A stretch of 44,250 bases of DNA from Rikenellaceae bacterium. GTDB taxonomy: Bacteria > Bacteroidota > Bacteroidia > Bacteroidales > UBA932. The stretch spans positions 1 through 44,250 of the forward strand of contig CAAGNP010000029.1 in assembly GCA_900771335.1 (NCBI GenBank). The letters are read 5' to 3'. Below are positions 1 through 7,458 of the stretch, in pieces. Positions within the stretch are counted from its first letter, which is position 1. The number at the start of each line of letters is the position of its first letter. Both the position numbers and the translations under genes were made by a program. The notes below the pieces were generated by a model that worked only from the letters and a program-made list of their open reading frames with translations, had not been told where the DNA came from and did not search any database.

Positions 1-201
1 AACGAACTTAAAGGTATCCTTGGTTACACTAACGAAGCAGTTGTTTCAACTGACTTCCGTAACGATGCACGTACCTCTATCTTCGATGAGAAAGCTGGTA
101 TCCAACTAGATCCTACCTTCGTTAAAGTTGTATCTTGGTATGACAACGAGTGGGGTTACTCAAACAAAGTTCTTGAAATGGCTAAATGGATCAGCAAATA
201 A
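1..201 (+). CDS. gapA: Glyceraldehyde-3-phosphate dehydrogenase, C-terminal fragment
   Basis: The window opens inside this gene; the last 66 codons are present, ending in TAA. The visible part has the C-terminal GAPDH hallmarks: a VSTDFRND segment, a region like SIFDEKAGI, and VKVVSWYDNEWGYSNKV, which in the family packs against the NAD site and catalytic domain. The enzyme oxidises glyceraldehyde 3-phosphate to 1,3-bisphosphoglycerate in cytosolic glycolysis. Codon use is strongly biased (GGT, AAC, CGT), as in highly expressed genes. A strong terminator follows at once, so it is the last gene of its transcript. The catalytic cysteine lies outside the window. Confidence 0.97.
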   Translation, partial: NELKGILGYTNEAVVSTDFRNDARTSIFDEKAGIQLDPTFVKVVSWYDNEWGYSNKVLEMAKWISK

Positions 202-224
202 TCTGACCATTAAGATATTTTTAG

Positions 225-255
225 ACGGACCGCCTATCAGGTGGTCCGTTTTTTT
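225..255 (+). terminator. Rho-independent terminator after gapA
   Basis: A ten-base-pair stem (ACGGACCGCC paired with GGTGGTCCGT, one G-U pair) around a five-base loop is followed directly by seven T residues. It lies 24 bases after the gapA stop codon and should end that transcript. Confidence 0.92.
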
Positions 256-256
256 A

Positions 257-264
257 TATATTTG
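257..264 (+). promoter_or_regulatory. Possible -7 box for the gene at 269
   Basis: TATATTTG matches the Bacteroidetes -7 consensus TAnnTTTG exactly. It begins two bases after the T-tract of the gapA terminator and ends only four bases before the ATG at 269, which would give a leaderless or nearly leaderless mRNA. No convincing -33 TTTG lies 19-21 bases upstream, so the call is tentative. Confidence 0.45.
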
Positions 265-268
265 CGCT

Positions 269-1057
269 ATGAAAAAAATAGTGTTGGGGATAAAGAGTAA
301 AGTTTTCCTGGGGTCTACAGTGATAGGCCTTATCCTTTTGTTGTCCTGTGTCATCTCCTTTGTGGAGTTTGAAAGGTTGAGCAACTATGTATCTTCTGTG
401 CTGGCAGACAATATCGCATGTGTGAACACTTCCCGTAACCTCATGAATATAAGTGAGGAGTACAATACATATATTCTGGAGCAGATAGGTGATGACAGCA
501 ATTTGGGGGAGATTCACGAGGTGGCAAACAATGAAGATTTCATATCAAACTTCGAGAATCTCAAGCACCACTTCACCATAGATGAGGAGAAGGTTATGGC
601 TGACTCTGTCCAGTATGCCTTTGTGGCATATATGCATGTAGTGAATGAACTTCCAGATATATGGCTAAAGGGTTACTCTTATAGGAGGGAATGGTACTTT
701 GAGAGGGTACAGGGTGTGTATGACAAGTTGAAAGACTATATTCAGGAGCTTACACTCATCTCCCAGAATGCACTTGCAGAAAACTACTACAATCTTCATG
801 ACCGATTCTACAGGTCGATAACACCTATTATTGTAGCTGCCTTTGTGGGTATTATTCTGGTATTTCTATTCAACTACTTTATAAATATATTCTTCATAAC
901 ACCTGTCATCAGGATCAATAAAGGTCTCAAGAGCTACCGTGAGTACAATAAAGGCTATGATGTCAAGTTTGATAACGGTCGCGACCAGATGCAGGAACTC
1001 AATGAAAATATAAAGGAGATAATAGAAGAGAACAGGTCTCTAAAGAAAAAATTATGA
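269..1057 (+). CDS. Two-TM sensor-like membrane protein (4-helix-bundle ectodomain, HAMP-like end)
   Basis: This 262-residue protein has an N-terminal TM helix (about residues 10-30), a mainly helical extracytoplasmic region of about 155 residues, a second TM helix (about 187-210) and a charged cytoplasmic tail predicted to be coiled coil. That is the layout of the sensory half of chemoreceptors and histidine kinases, but no kinase, MCP-signalling or cyclase domain follows. I chose the ATG at 269 because an in-frame ATG upstream lies inside gapA and would place a hydrophilic stretch before the TM helix. Its stop overlaps the trkH start (ATGA), so the two genes are translationally coupled. Function unknown; a sensory or regulatory partner of the K+ transporter is an inference from position only. 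Confidence 0.75.
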   Translation: MKKIVLGIKSKVFLGSTVIGLILLLSCVISFVEFERLSNYVSSVLADNIACVNTSRNLMNISEEYNTYILEQIGDDSNLGEIHEVANNEDFISNFENLKHHFTIDEEKVMADSVQYAFVAYMHVVNELPDIWLKGYSYRREWYFERVQGVYDKLKDYIQELTLISQNALAENYYNLHDRFYRSITPIIVAAFVGIILVFLFNYFINIFFITPVIRINKGLKSYREYNKGYDVKFDNGRDQMQELNENIKEIIEENRSLKKKL

Positions 1058-2505
1058 ATATTAAGCTGATATCGAGGTATCTGGGGGTAACGCTGATCTT
1101 CAACGGATCATTCATGCTGTTATCCATGCTGGTCTCTATCCTGAATGGTATGGACTCATCTTTCGCACCTCTGCTTATCAGTGGATTCATTACCACCATT
1201 GTTGGTTTGTTCCCCCTTATATTCGTGAGACAATCGGAGGATATAAGGCTTTATGATGGTTTTGCCATCACCATATTGGCCTGGTTCCTCTCCTGTATAT
1301 TCGGAATGCTTCCATATCTCATGTGGGGAGGGGAGTTTACACTGGCCAATGCCTTTTTTGAGTCAGTTTCAGGTTTTACCACTACAGGTGCCACTATTCT
1401 TAATGATATAGAGGCACTCCCCAAAGGGCTGGTTTTCTGGCGCTCATCCACACACTTTATCGGAGGTGTAGGGGTAGTGGTATTTACACTGATTGTCCTC
1501 CCTTCTATGAGTACATTCAGATTCAAGATGACCAAGATGGAGATCTCATCGCTCTCAAAGGAGAATTACAGATACAGGACCAAAGAGCTGATAAGAATTA
1601 TACTTTCGGTGTATATCTGTATCACCATTTTGGCCTTTACATCGCTTTGCCTTGCCGGAATGCCGGCCTTTGATGCAGTGAACCATGCTTTCAGTATTGT
1701 GGCCACCGGTGGCTTCAGTACTAAGAATGCCTCTGTAATGGGATTTGACTCGTTCCCTATAGAAATGGTAGTTTCTGCTTTTACATTGATTTCAGGTCTC
1801 CATTTCGGACTTTTGTATTCATTTGTGATAGACCGTTCTACCAAGATATTCAAATCCCCTGTAATCAGGTTTTTCCTGCTGTCGGTGATTATAACTACGC
1901 TTGCAATATCTTTCAATCTCCTTCATTCACATACAGTGGACAACTGGTTTGAAGCGCTGAGAAGATCATTCTTCCAGGTAGTAACTATCAGTACCACCAC
2001 AGGATTTGCTACAGCTGATACATCCGTATGGCCGACATTCTCGATATTGATCCTTATGTACCTCTCTATCCAGGGGGCATGTTCCGGCTCTACAACAGGT
2101 GGTCTGAAAGTGGACAGAATATGGATTTTGATCCAGACCATCAAGGCACAGATGACAAAATTGCTTCATCCTACATCGGTAGTCCAGATCAAAGTGGGTA
2201 ACAGAAGAATAGATTCTGATCTCTCGTTGAGCGTCTCACTATTTGTAGCTCTCTACTTTTTTGTAGTGATAGTAGGGGCCATCGTGGTCTCTGCATGGGG
2301 GTTGGATTTTACAGATGCATTTACATCTTCAGTATCCATGACAGCCAATATAGGACCGGCCTTCGGAAGTTGCGGTTCACTGGAAAATTTCTCCCATTTC
2401 CCCGGATCTGTAAAGGTCTTTTTCTCTTTGCAGATGCTTCTTGGCCGTCTGGAGATATATCCTCTATTGATGATATTCTCAATTTTTAGGATCAGGAGGG
2501 GGTAG
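1054..2505 (+). CDS. trkH: TrkH-family potassium uptake transporter
   Basis: A 483-residue integral membrane protein of the Trk/Ktr/HKT superfamily, the pore subunit for K+ uptake across the inner membrane. The four pore-loop (P-loop) filter segments are visible in order: SGFTTTGAT, ATGGFST, TISTTTGFAT and TANIGPAFG. Each has the filter glycine that lines the selectivity pore. The length is typical of TrkH. Trk channels normally work with a cytosolic NAD-binding TrkA ring; no trkA is in this window, so it must be encoded elsewhere if used. The gene overlaps the preceding sensor-like gene by four bases and is followed immediately by the helicase gene, suggesting one transcript. Confidence 0.95.
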   Translation: MNIKLISRYLGVTLIFNGSFMLLSMLVSILNGMDSSFAPLLISGFITTIVGLFPLIFVRQSEDIRLYDGFAITILAWFLSCIFGMLPYLMWGGEFTLANAFFESVSGFTTTGATILNDIEALPKGLVFWRSSTHFIGGVGVVVFTLIVLPSMSTFRFKMTKMEISSLSKENYRYRTKELIRIILSVYICITILAFTSLCLAGMPAFDAVNHAFSIVATGGFSTKNASVMGFDSFPIEMVVSAFTLISGLHFGLLYSFVIDRSTKIFKSPVIRFFLLSVIITTLAISFNLLHSHTVDNWFEALRRSFFQVVTISTTTGFATADTSVWPTFSILILMYLSIQGACSGSTTGGLKVDRIWILIQTIKAQMTKLLHPTSVVQIKVGNRRIDSDLSLSVSLFVALYFFVVIVGAIVVSAWGLDFTDAFTSSVSMTANIGPAFGSCGSLENFSHFPGSVKVFFSLQMLLGRLEIYPLLMIFSIFRIRRG

Positions 2506-2508
2506 GTG

Positions 2509-3921
2509 ATGTCTGCAAGCGATTTTTTCTTTGACCATATCAAGAGAAATTTCTCCTTCGAGCCCACGCCCTGTCAGGATACCCTCTTTAAAAGGCTCTC
2601 ATCGTTTACCATTCAGCATGAGGAGTGTGATATAATGGTTGTCAACGGATATGCAGGTACAGGTAAAACCTCTGCGATAGGTGCCTATGTAAGGACGCTG
2701 AAAGAGTTTGAGATCAAATTCAAACTTATGGCACCCACAGGACGCGCTGCAAAAGTCCTTGCCGGCTATACAGGTTTTCCATCGCTTACCATCCACAAGC
2801 AGATTTACAGGCAGAAATCTTCGGGGGATGTGATGAGCAAATTTACCCTCGATTTCAATAAATCAAATGATACTGTCTATATAGTGGACGAGGCTTCACT
2901 CATCTCCATAGACTCTCCCGGGTCCATTTTCGGCTCAGGAAATCTCCTTATGGACCTTGTCCAATATGTCCGCAACGGCTCAGGAAACAAGCTTATCCTG
3001 ATTGGGGACAATGCCCAGCTTCCACCTGTGATGGAGGAGGTTAGTCCCGCTCTCGACAGGGAGTGCATGTCCATATTTGGTGAGGTGGATTACCTTGAAC
3101 TCTCAACAGTGGTAAGGCAGGCTGAGGAGTCGGGAATCCTTCATAATGCCACCACTATCAGAAAGATAATAGAGAGTTATGACTACTCGGATATATCCCT
3201 CAAACTGGATGTGAAGGGATATAAGGATATTGAGAGCATAACAGGGGGAGATTTGATCGAATCACTGGATGATGCATATGGCCGTTACGGTGTTGATGAT
3301 ACAGTGGTCCTTTGCCGCTCTAACAAGAGGGCTAACCGCTACAACAACGGAATCAGGGCTTCAGTCCTGTCCAAAGAGGAAAAGCTGTGTAGGGGGGATA
3401 AGGTGATGGTAGTGAAAAACTGTTACCAGTTTCTGGATGATGTTCAGGAGCTTGATTTTATAGCCAATGGAGATGTGGCAGAGTTGATGAAAATCCGCAA
3501 TTATGAGGAGCGCTACGGACTCCATTTTGCGGATGCTGTCCTCTCTTTTCCTGATTACCAGGATATCGAGATATCTGCGAAAATCATCCTTGACACCCTT
3601 GAGTCGGAGAGCGCATCACTTACCCAGGAGCAGCAGCAGGCCCTGTACGAGGGGGTATATGCAGATTATGACCATCTGACTACCAAGAAGAAGAGGAATC
3701 AGGCTGTCCGTGAGGACAAATATTACAACGCCCTCCAGATCAAATATGCAGCTGCAATCACTTGTCACAAATCTCAGGGTGGCCAATGGAGATGTGTCTT
3801 CATAGATAACCCCTTCTGGCAGGATGAATTCACCTCTGACGATTTGAAATGGCTCTACACAGCCCTAACCCGCGGAGTGGAGAAGGTATATCTTGTCAAT
3901 TTCCCCAAACATCTTTTCTGA
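2509..3921 (+). CDS. RecD-like ATP-dependent helicase (AAA_30 / UvrD_C_2 type)
   Basis: A 470-residue superfamily 1B helicase. Walker A is GYAGTGKT (residues 47-54), followed by an APTGRAAK motif, Walker B VDEAS, the Q-rich GDNAQLPPV segment, and C-terminal motifs TCHKSQGGQW and YTALTRGVEKVYLVN, the UvrD_C_2 region of RecD-like proteins. It is much shorter than RecD2 (about 740 residues) and lacks its long N-terminal helix-hairpin-helix part, matching the short RecD-like helicases common in Bacteroidetes. A GTG lies just before the chosen ATG; the ATG is preferred because AGGAGGGGG sits at a good distance upstream. The gene follows trkH by three bases. The cellular substrate is not known; a role in DNA repair is inferred from the family. 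Confidence 0.9.
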   Translation: MSASDFFFDHIKRNFSFEPTPCQDTLFKRLSSFTIQHEECDIMVVNGYAGTGKTSAIGAYVRTLKEFEIKFKLMAPTGRAAKVLAGYTGFPSLTIHKQIYRQKSSGDVMSKFTLDFNKSNDTVYIVDEASLISIDSPGSIFGSGNLLMDLVQYVRNGSGNKLILIGDNAQLPPVMEEVSPALDRECMSIFGEVDYLELSTVVRQAEESGILHNATTIRKIIESYDYSDISLKLDVKGYKDIESITGGDLIESLDDAYGRYGVDDTVVLCRSNKRANRYNNGIRASVLSKEEKLCRGDKVMVVKNCYQFLDDVQELDFIANGDVAELMKIRNYEERYGLHFADAVLSFPDYQDIEISAKIILDTLESESASLTQEQQQALYEGVYADYDHLTTKKKRNQAVREDKYYNALQIKYAAAITCHKSQGGQWRCVFIDNPFWQDEFTSDDLKWLYTALTRGVEKVYLVNFPKHLF

Positions 3922-3995
3922 TTTGTCTTTTTTTGCGACACTAATCTCCTGTCTCTCAGTGCATTGCTCCGCTGAGGGTGGGTGGTAGTAGAGGA

Positions 3996-5207
3996 TTACA
4001 ACGTGCGCTCAGTGGCGAAGAGGTACTTTTCTCCCGACAGGGAGGTGAATCCGAAGATATGGAGCCTGTTGTCCTCCTTGACCCCCAGTCTTTTGGCCAA
4101 CTCCTCTGAGGTAAGGGGGAAGTTCTTAGCAGTTACCGATGCCCTTGGGTATTTTTTCTTCCATTCCCCAAGCAATTTTTTGCTGAAAGGGGCACCCTCA
4201 ATCACTTTGAAACATTTCCCCGGGAAATCGGAGATCTCCTCTCCGGAAAAATAGAGGTGGGTAGCAGGGGAGACCTTTTGGACTCCGTATCGCTCCGACA
4301 CAAGTTTGAAAGCACCACCCTTCGAGATCGACTTGTTGGGTTCAAAGAGGTAGCATTGCCCTTGGGTAAATTGTTCAAGCTCCTCTGGAGCAATGTATGT
4401 GGGCTCTGCCCCAATCTCTTCGCTGCGGGTGAGTTCGAAGTGCTGTACCCCATTTTTCAGGATGTTTACGCAAATTATTCTCGCCTCGTCTATTGGGGTG
4501 GCGGTAATTTTGAGGAGGAGCTCCTTGCATTCGTGGTCCACCGAGAGGATATGTACCTCGCTGATACCGGGGAGTTCACCCAAAATTTGGGAGATGTCTG
4601 CCATAGGGGAGACCTTGGCCAATACCATATTGCACTTGGCCAGCAGAGCCTCGCGCCACCCGATCAGATTTGGTTCGCAATCGGCTATTGAATAGACCCT
4701 TCCGCCGCTTTTGTCCCTTCTTGCAGGGTCAATGAATATTACGTCGTAGTGGGGGAAATCGGGGCTCTGGATATCCTCGAGTGTGAGTTCTGCAGTATGG
4801 CAACTGATATTCATTGCACCAAGGGTGCAGAAATTCTCCTTCGCTGCCTCTGCGAGGTGTGGTTTGCGCTCGAAATAATCGAGTTTGGACCCCTTGAGGG
4901 ACAGGAAATAGGAATCGACTCCAAGACCTCCGGTCAAATCTGCCACTGATGCCCCTTCGGGGATGAGCTCTGATTTGTACTCGGCACTCTGCTGTGAGCT
5001 GCATTGCTCAAGTGCGAGTGTGTCAGGATAGAGTAGGGCAGGCTCTTGGTAGAATGCAGGGATTTTACCCTTGATCTTCCTCCTGGCTTCAATGCATTTT
5101 GCCGCCATAGGGATATCTATGCCGGGGTATTTGGCAGGTGAAAGGAGGAATTTTGTCACATCTTCACCGTCGTGTCCGATGATAAACTGTAATGTTTTGG
5201 AGTCCAT
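3996..5207 (-). CDS. Class I SAM-dependent methyltransferase with THUMP-like C-terminal domain
   Basis: A 403-residue protein with a Rossmann methyltransferase core. The SAM-binding motif I is ADLTGGLGVD (residues 89-98) and the catalytic-loop motif is DPARRD (160-165). In this family the DPAR sequence replaces the DPPY/NPPY of amino-methylating enzymes. The C-terminal third corresponds to the THUMP-like domain found with this methyltransferase in Bacteroidetes. RNA is the likely substrate by homology to N2-guanine methyltransferases, but it cannot be read from the sequence. The gene is convergent with the helicase gene and divergent from the phosphosugar mutase. A TAACTTTG box sits five bases before the ATG. 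Confidence 0.85.
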   Translation of the reverse strand: MDSKTLQFIIGHDGEDVTKFLLSPAKYPGIDIPMAAKCIEARRKIKGKIPAFYQEPALLYPDTLALEQCSSQQSAEYKSELIPEGASVADLTGGLGVDSYFLSLKGSKLDYFERKPHLAEAAKENFCTLGAMNISCHTAELTLEDIQSPDFPHYDVIFIDPARRDKSGGRVYSIADCEPNLIGWREALLAKCNMVLAKVSPMADISQILGELPGISEVHILSVDHECKELLLKITATPIDEARIICVNILKNGVQHFELTRSEEIGAEPTYIAPEELEQFTQGQCYLFEPNKSISKGGAFKLVSERYGVQKVSPATHLYFSGEEISDFPGKCFKVIEGAPFSKKLLGEWKKKYPRASVTAKNFPLTSEELAKRLGVKEDNRLHIFGFTSLSGEKYLFATERTL

Positions 5208-5212
5208 AAATG

Positions 5213-5220
5213 CAAAGTTA
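5213..5220 (-). promoter_or_regulatory. Possible -7 box for the methyltransferase gene
   Basis: On the minus strand TAACTTTG fits TAnnTTTG exactly and ends five bases before the ATG at 5207, implying a leaderless transcript. No good -33 element was seen, so confidence is modest. Confidence 0.4.
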
Positions 5221-5228
5221 TACCAATC

Positions 5229-5260
5229 CTTGATACTTTGGGTTAAAATTATTAAATTCG
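5229..5260 (+). promoter_or_regulatory. Promoter of the phosphosugar mutase gene
   Basis: A TTG at 5230-5232 is followed, 20 bases later, by TAAATTCG (5253-5260), one base off the Bacteroidetes -7 consensus TAnnTTTG. The ATG at 5281 is 20 bases further on. The same TTCG variant appears in the promoter at 7273-7303. Confidence 0.55.
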
Positions 5261-5280
5261 CAAAATATTCTGTTAAAACT

Positions 5281-6948
5281 ATGGAAAGAAATTATATCGA
5301 TGTAGCCAAATCATGGCTTTCAGACAGCTACGATGTCGAAACTAGACAAAAAGTTAACATGATGTTGAATAGCGGCGACCCTAAAGAGCTTGAGGATGCA
5401 TTCTACCGCACACTTGAGTTCGGTACAGGTGGTCTTAGAGGTATCATGGGCGTAGGTACCAACCGTATGAACAAATACACTGTCGGTATGGCTACCCAAG
5501 GTCTTGCCAACTATTTGAAAATGCACTATGCAGATCTTGAAAAGATCAATGTGGCTATCTCTTATGACTCTCGTAACAACAGTAGGGAGTTTGCACTTAT
5601 CACTGCACAAGTATTGGGGGCAAATGAGATCCATGTATATCTTTTCGATAATTTGAGACCTCTTCCTGAGCTTAGCTACACCATTAGAGAACTTGGCTGT
5701 CAAGCCGGTGTTATGATTACTGCATCACATAACCCTAAAGAGTACAACGGTTATAAAGTATTCTGGGCAGACGGTGCACAAGTAACCCCTCCTCATGATG
5801 GCAACATTATCGCAGAAGTGAACAAAATCACCGACCCTTCACAAGTTAAATTCGGTGACGGTACACCATATAATATCACCTCCATAGGTGCTGAGATGGA
5901 TGAGAAATATCTCAATGCCATCATGACTCTTACACTCTCTCCAGAGGCTGTTAAGAACAACGCAGATCTTAAGATCGTTTATACACCTATCCACGGTACA
6001 GGTGTGAGATTGGTTCCTGAAGCTCTTCGCAGAGTTGGATTTACCAATATCATCACTGTTGCAGACCAGGAGATCAGCGACGGTAATTTCCCTACAGTTA
6101 TGTCTCCTAACCCAGAGGAGCCATCTGCACTTAAAATGGCTATCGACTTGGCTGAAAAAGAGGGTGCAAACCTCGTTATGGCTACTGACCCTGATGCAGA
6201 CCGCGTAGGTATCGCAGTTAGAGACAATGAGGGTAAAATGGTACTTATGAACGGTAACCAGACCGCTTCAATCCTTACCTACTACATCCTTACCCGCTGG
6301 CAAGAACTTGGAAAATTGTCTGATAAAAACTACTTAGTTAAAACTATCGTGACTACAGAACTTTTGGTGGAGATCGCCAAGAAGTTCGGTGTTCAGATCT
6401 ATGACGTATTGACCGGCTTCAAATATATTGCACAAATTATCCGCGAAAATGAAGGTGAAAGGGTATTCATCTGTGGTGGTGAAGAGAGCTACGGCTTCAA
6501 TATCGGTGAATTTGTAAGGGATAAGGATGCTGTTAACTCATGTAAGATGATTGCTGAGTGTGCAGCTTGGGCAGCTGACCAAGGTATGACACTCTATCAG
6601 CTACTCCAGAAGATCTATGCTGAATTCGGTATCTTCATTGAGAGACTTCTATCTGTAACCCTTAAAGGTAAAGATGGTGCTGAGCAGATCGCACAACTTA
6701 TGAAAGACTACCGTGCAACTCCTCCTACAGTGATCGGTGATGAGAAAGTGGTTAAAGTTATCGACTACAACAAACCAGAGGAGACCGGCCTTCCTAAATC
6801 AAATGTTCTACGCTTCTTCGGTGAAGGTGGTTCAGTAGTTACAGTAAGACCTTCAGGTACAGAGCCTAAAATCAAATACTACTTCGGAGCCAAAGGTGAT
6901 ACAGCTGAGGCTAAGATCGAAATGATGAAAGCACAGTTCCAGAAATAG
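5281..6948 (+). CDS. Phospho-sugar mutase (phosphoglucomutase/phosphomannomutase)
   Basis: A 555-residue alpha-D-phosphohexomutase of the PGM/PMM type that interconverts hexose 1- and 6-phosphates, feeding glycogen, nucleotide-sugar and envelope polysaccharide synthesis. All four signature loops are present: the phosphoserine loop TASHNP with the catalytic Ser at residue 149, the Mg-binding loop DPDADR, the sugar-binding loop GGEESYGF, and the C-terminal phosphate-binding loop RPSGTEPK. The frame stays open upstream to 5071, but the ATG at 5281 is the right start: it gives the usual family N-terminus, lies behind a promoter, and avoids overlap with the divergent methyltransferase gene. Codon use suggests high expression. 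A terminator follows. Confidence 0.93.
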   Translation: MERNYIDVAKSWLSDSYDVETRQKVNMMLNSGDPKELEDAFYRTLEFGTGGLRGIMGVGTNRMNKYTVGMATQGLANYLKMHYADLEKINVAISYDSRNNSREFALITAQVLGANEIHVYLFDNLRPLPELSYTIRELGCQAGVMITASHNPKEYNGYKVFWADGAQVTPPHDGNIIAEVNKITDPSQVKFGDGTPYNITSIGAEMDEKYLNAIMTLTLSPEAVKNNADLKIVYTPIHGTGVRLVPEALRRVGFTNIITVADQEISDGNFPTVMSPNPEEPSALKMAIDLAEKEGANLVMATDPDADRVGIAVRDNEGKMVLMNGNQTASILTYYILTRWQELGKLSDKNYLVKTIVTTELLVEIAKKFGVQIYDVLTGFKYIAQIIRENEGERVFICGGEESYGFNIGEFVRDKDAVNSCKMIAECAAWAADQGMTLYQLLQKIYAEFGIFIERLLSVTLKGKDGAEQIAQLMKDYRATPPTVIGDEKVVKVIDYNKPEETGLPKSNVLRFFGEGGSVVTVRPSGTEPKIKYYFGAKGDTAEAKIEMMKAQFQK

Positions 6949-6973
6949 AGATAAGAAAGACTCTTTTTAAATT

Positions 6974-7006
6974 AGCCGGATGTACATCAAGTGCATTCGG
7001 CTTTTT
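6974..7006 (+). terminator. Rho-independent terminator after phosphosugar mutase
   Basis: AGCCGGATG pairs with CATTCGGCT (nine pairs, one G-U) around an 11-base loop, followed by a run of five T. It lies 25 bases after the stop codon. Confidence 0.85.
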
Positions 7007-7075
7007 GTTTCATAATAAACATCGCTTCATGGGTGTAGTGTGTTAGTGCTACTGTGCCGTTTTTTGCATGAAATT

Positions 7076-7132
7076 TGTCACAGTGGTGTTAAAAATTATG
7101 GGAAATAGCCATTTTATGATACCACTGTGACA
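7076..7132. repeat. 57-base hairpin with perfect 12-base arms
   Basis: TGTCACAGTGGT (7076-7087) is the exact reverse complement of ACCACTGTGACA (7121-7132). The stem can extend inward by about four weaker pairs, and ATGG/CCAT closes an inner loop. The sequence CTTTTTC follows, so it could act as a plus-strand terminator, but no gene lies directly upstream except the one already ended at 7006. It may instead be a palindromic element or a protein-binding site. Confidence 0.7.
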
Positions 7133-7166
7133 CTTTTTCGGGAAAATGCTACACAGCTATCACAAA

Positions 7167-7215
7167 CACCTCCGCAAAGTCGTTCGCGATTCTTTGGCGA
7201 TTCTTTGTAGAGGTG
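7167..7215. repeat. Imperfect hairpin containing a recurring 16-base word
   Basis: CACCTC (7167-7172) pairs with GAGGTG (7210-7215), and after a two-by-two mismatch CAAAG pairs with CTTTG. The left arm contains CTCCGCAAAGTCGTTC (7170-7185), found again exactly at 9515-9530. This looks like a dispersed non-coding repeat. Confidence 0.55.
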
Positions 7216-7272
7216 GGGTAGGTGTGGTGCAGCGATCTGAATCAGGAATTTTGAGATGTGTGTCATAAAAGT

Positions 7273-7303
7273 GTTGGAATACGGCAAGTTATTATTAACT
7301 TCG
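7273..7303 (+). promoter_or_regulatory. Promoter for small peptide plus lipoprotein
   Basis: GTTG (7273-7276) is followed after 19 bases by TAACTTCG (7296-7303), one mismatch from TAnnTTTG. The start codon at 7325 is 21 bases downstream. Confidence 0.5.
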
Positions 7304-7324
7304 TTTTTTCAAACAAATCTTACA

Positions 7325-7438
7325 ATGGAATCAAGTAAATATACTTCTCCTGAATTGGAGGTGGTGGAGCTCTATACAGAAGGTGGGTTCTGCAGCAGTA
7401 ATGAGCCGCTGGGTGAAAATCGTGGCTCTTGGGATTAA
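7325..7438 (+). CDS. Small 37-residue peptide, YxxPxL motif, Gly/Ser/Cys-containing tail
   Basis: This 37-codon gene encodes a peptide starting MESSKYTSPELEVVEL and ending in GENRGSWD. The frame is open upstream to 7256, but only the ATG at 7325 fits the promoter and this peptide layout. Short peptides beginning with a Tyr-x-x-Pro-(Glu/x)-(Leu/Val) segment and ending in a polar Gly/Ser-rich tail occur next to surface lipoprotein genes in Bacteroidales; I know of no established function. The YxxPxL core also resembles the leader motif read by PqqD-like proteins in paeninodin-type lasso-peptide clusters. It has one Cys (C22), no signal peptide and no TM helix. The lipoprotein gene starts 20 bases downstream, so they are probably co-transcribed. 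Confidence 0.6.
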   Translation: MESSKYTSPELEVVELYTEGGFCSSNEPLGENRGSWD

Positions 7439-7458
7439 TCAGATAATAAACAATTATT

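Larger units (their letters stand above)
7007..7272. other. Non-coding region with strong hairpins
   Basis: No plausible gene was found between the phosphosugar mutase terminator and the promoter of the small-peptide gene. The stretch holds two large inverted repeats, listed separately (7076-7132 and 7167-7215), and one copy of a 16-base word (7170-7185) that recurs at 9515-9530 on the far side of the lipoprotein gene. Confidence 0.6.

Noticed and set aside
128..268. N-terminal extension of the sensor-like protein into gapA
   Set aside because: It lies within the gapA coding region and its terminator; the TM helix and start signals fit ATG 269.
5071..5280. 70-residue N-terminal extension of the phosphosugar mutase
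   Set aside because: It would overlap the start of the divergent methyltransferase gene and precedes the promoter; the family N-terminus fits ATG 5281.
7007..7272. Structured riboswitch upstream of the peptide gene
   Set aside because: The hairpins lie upstream of the predicted promoter at 7273-7303, so they would not be in that mRNA leader, and no known riboswitch core was recognised.
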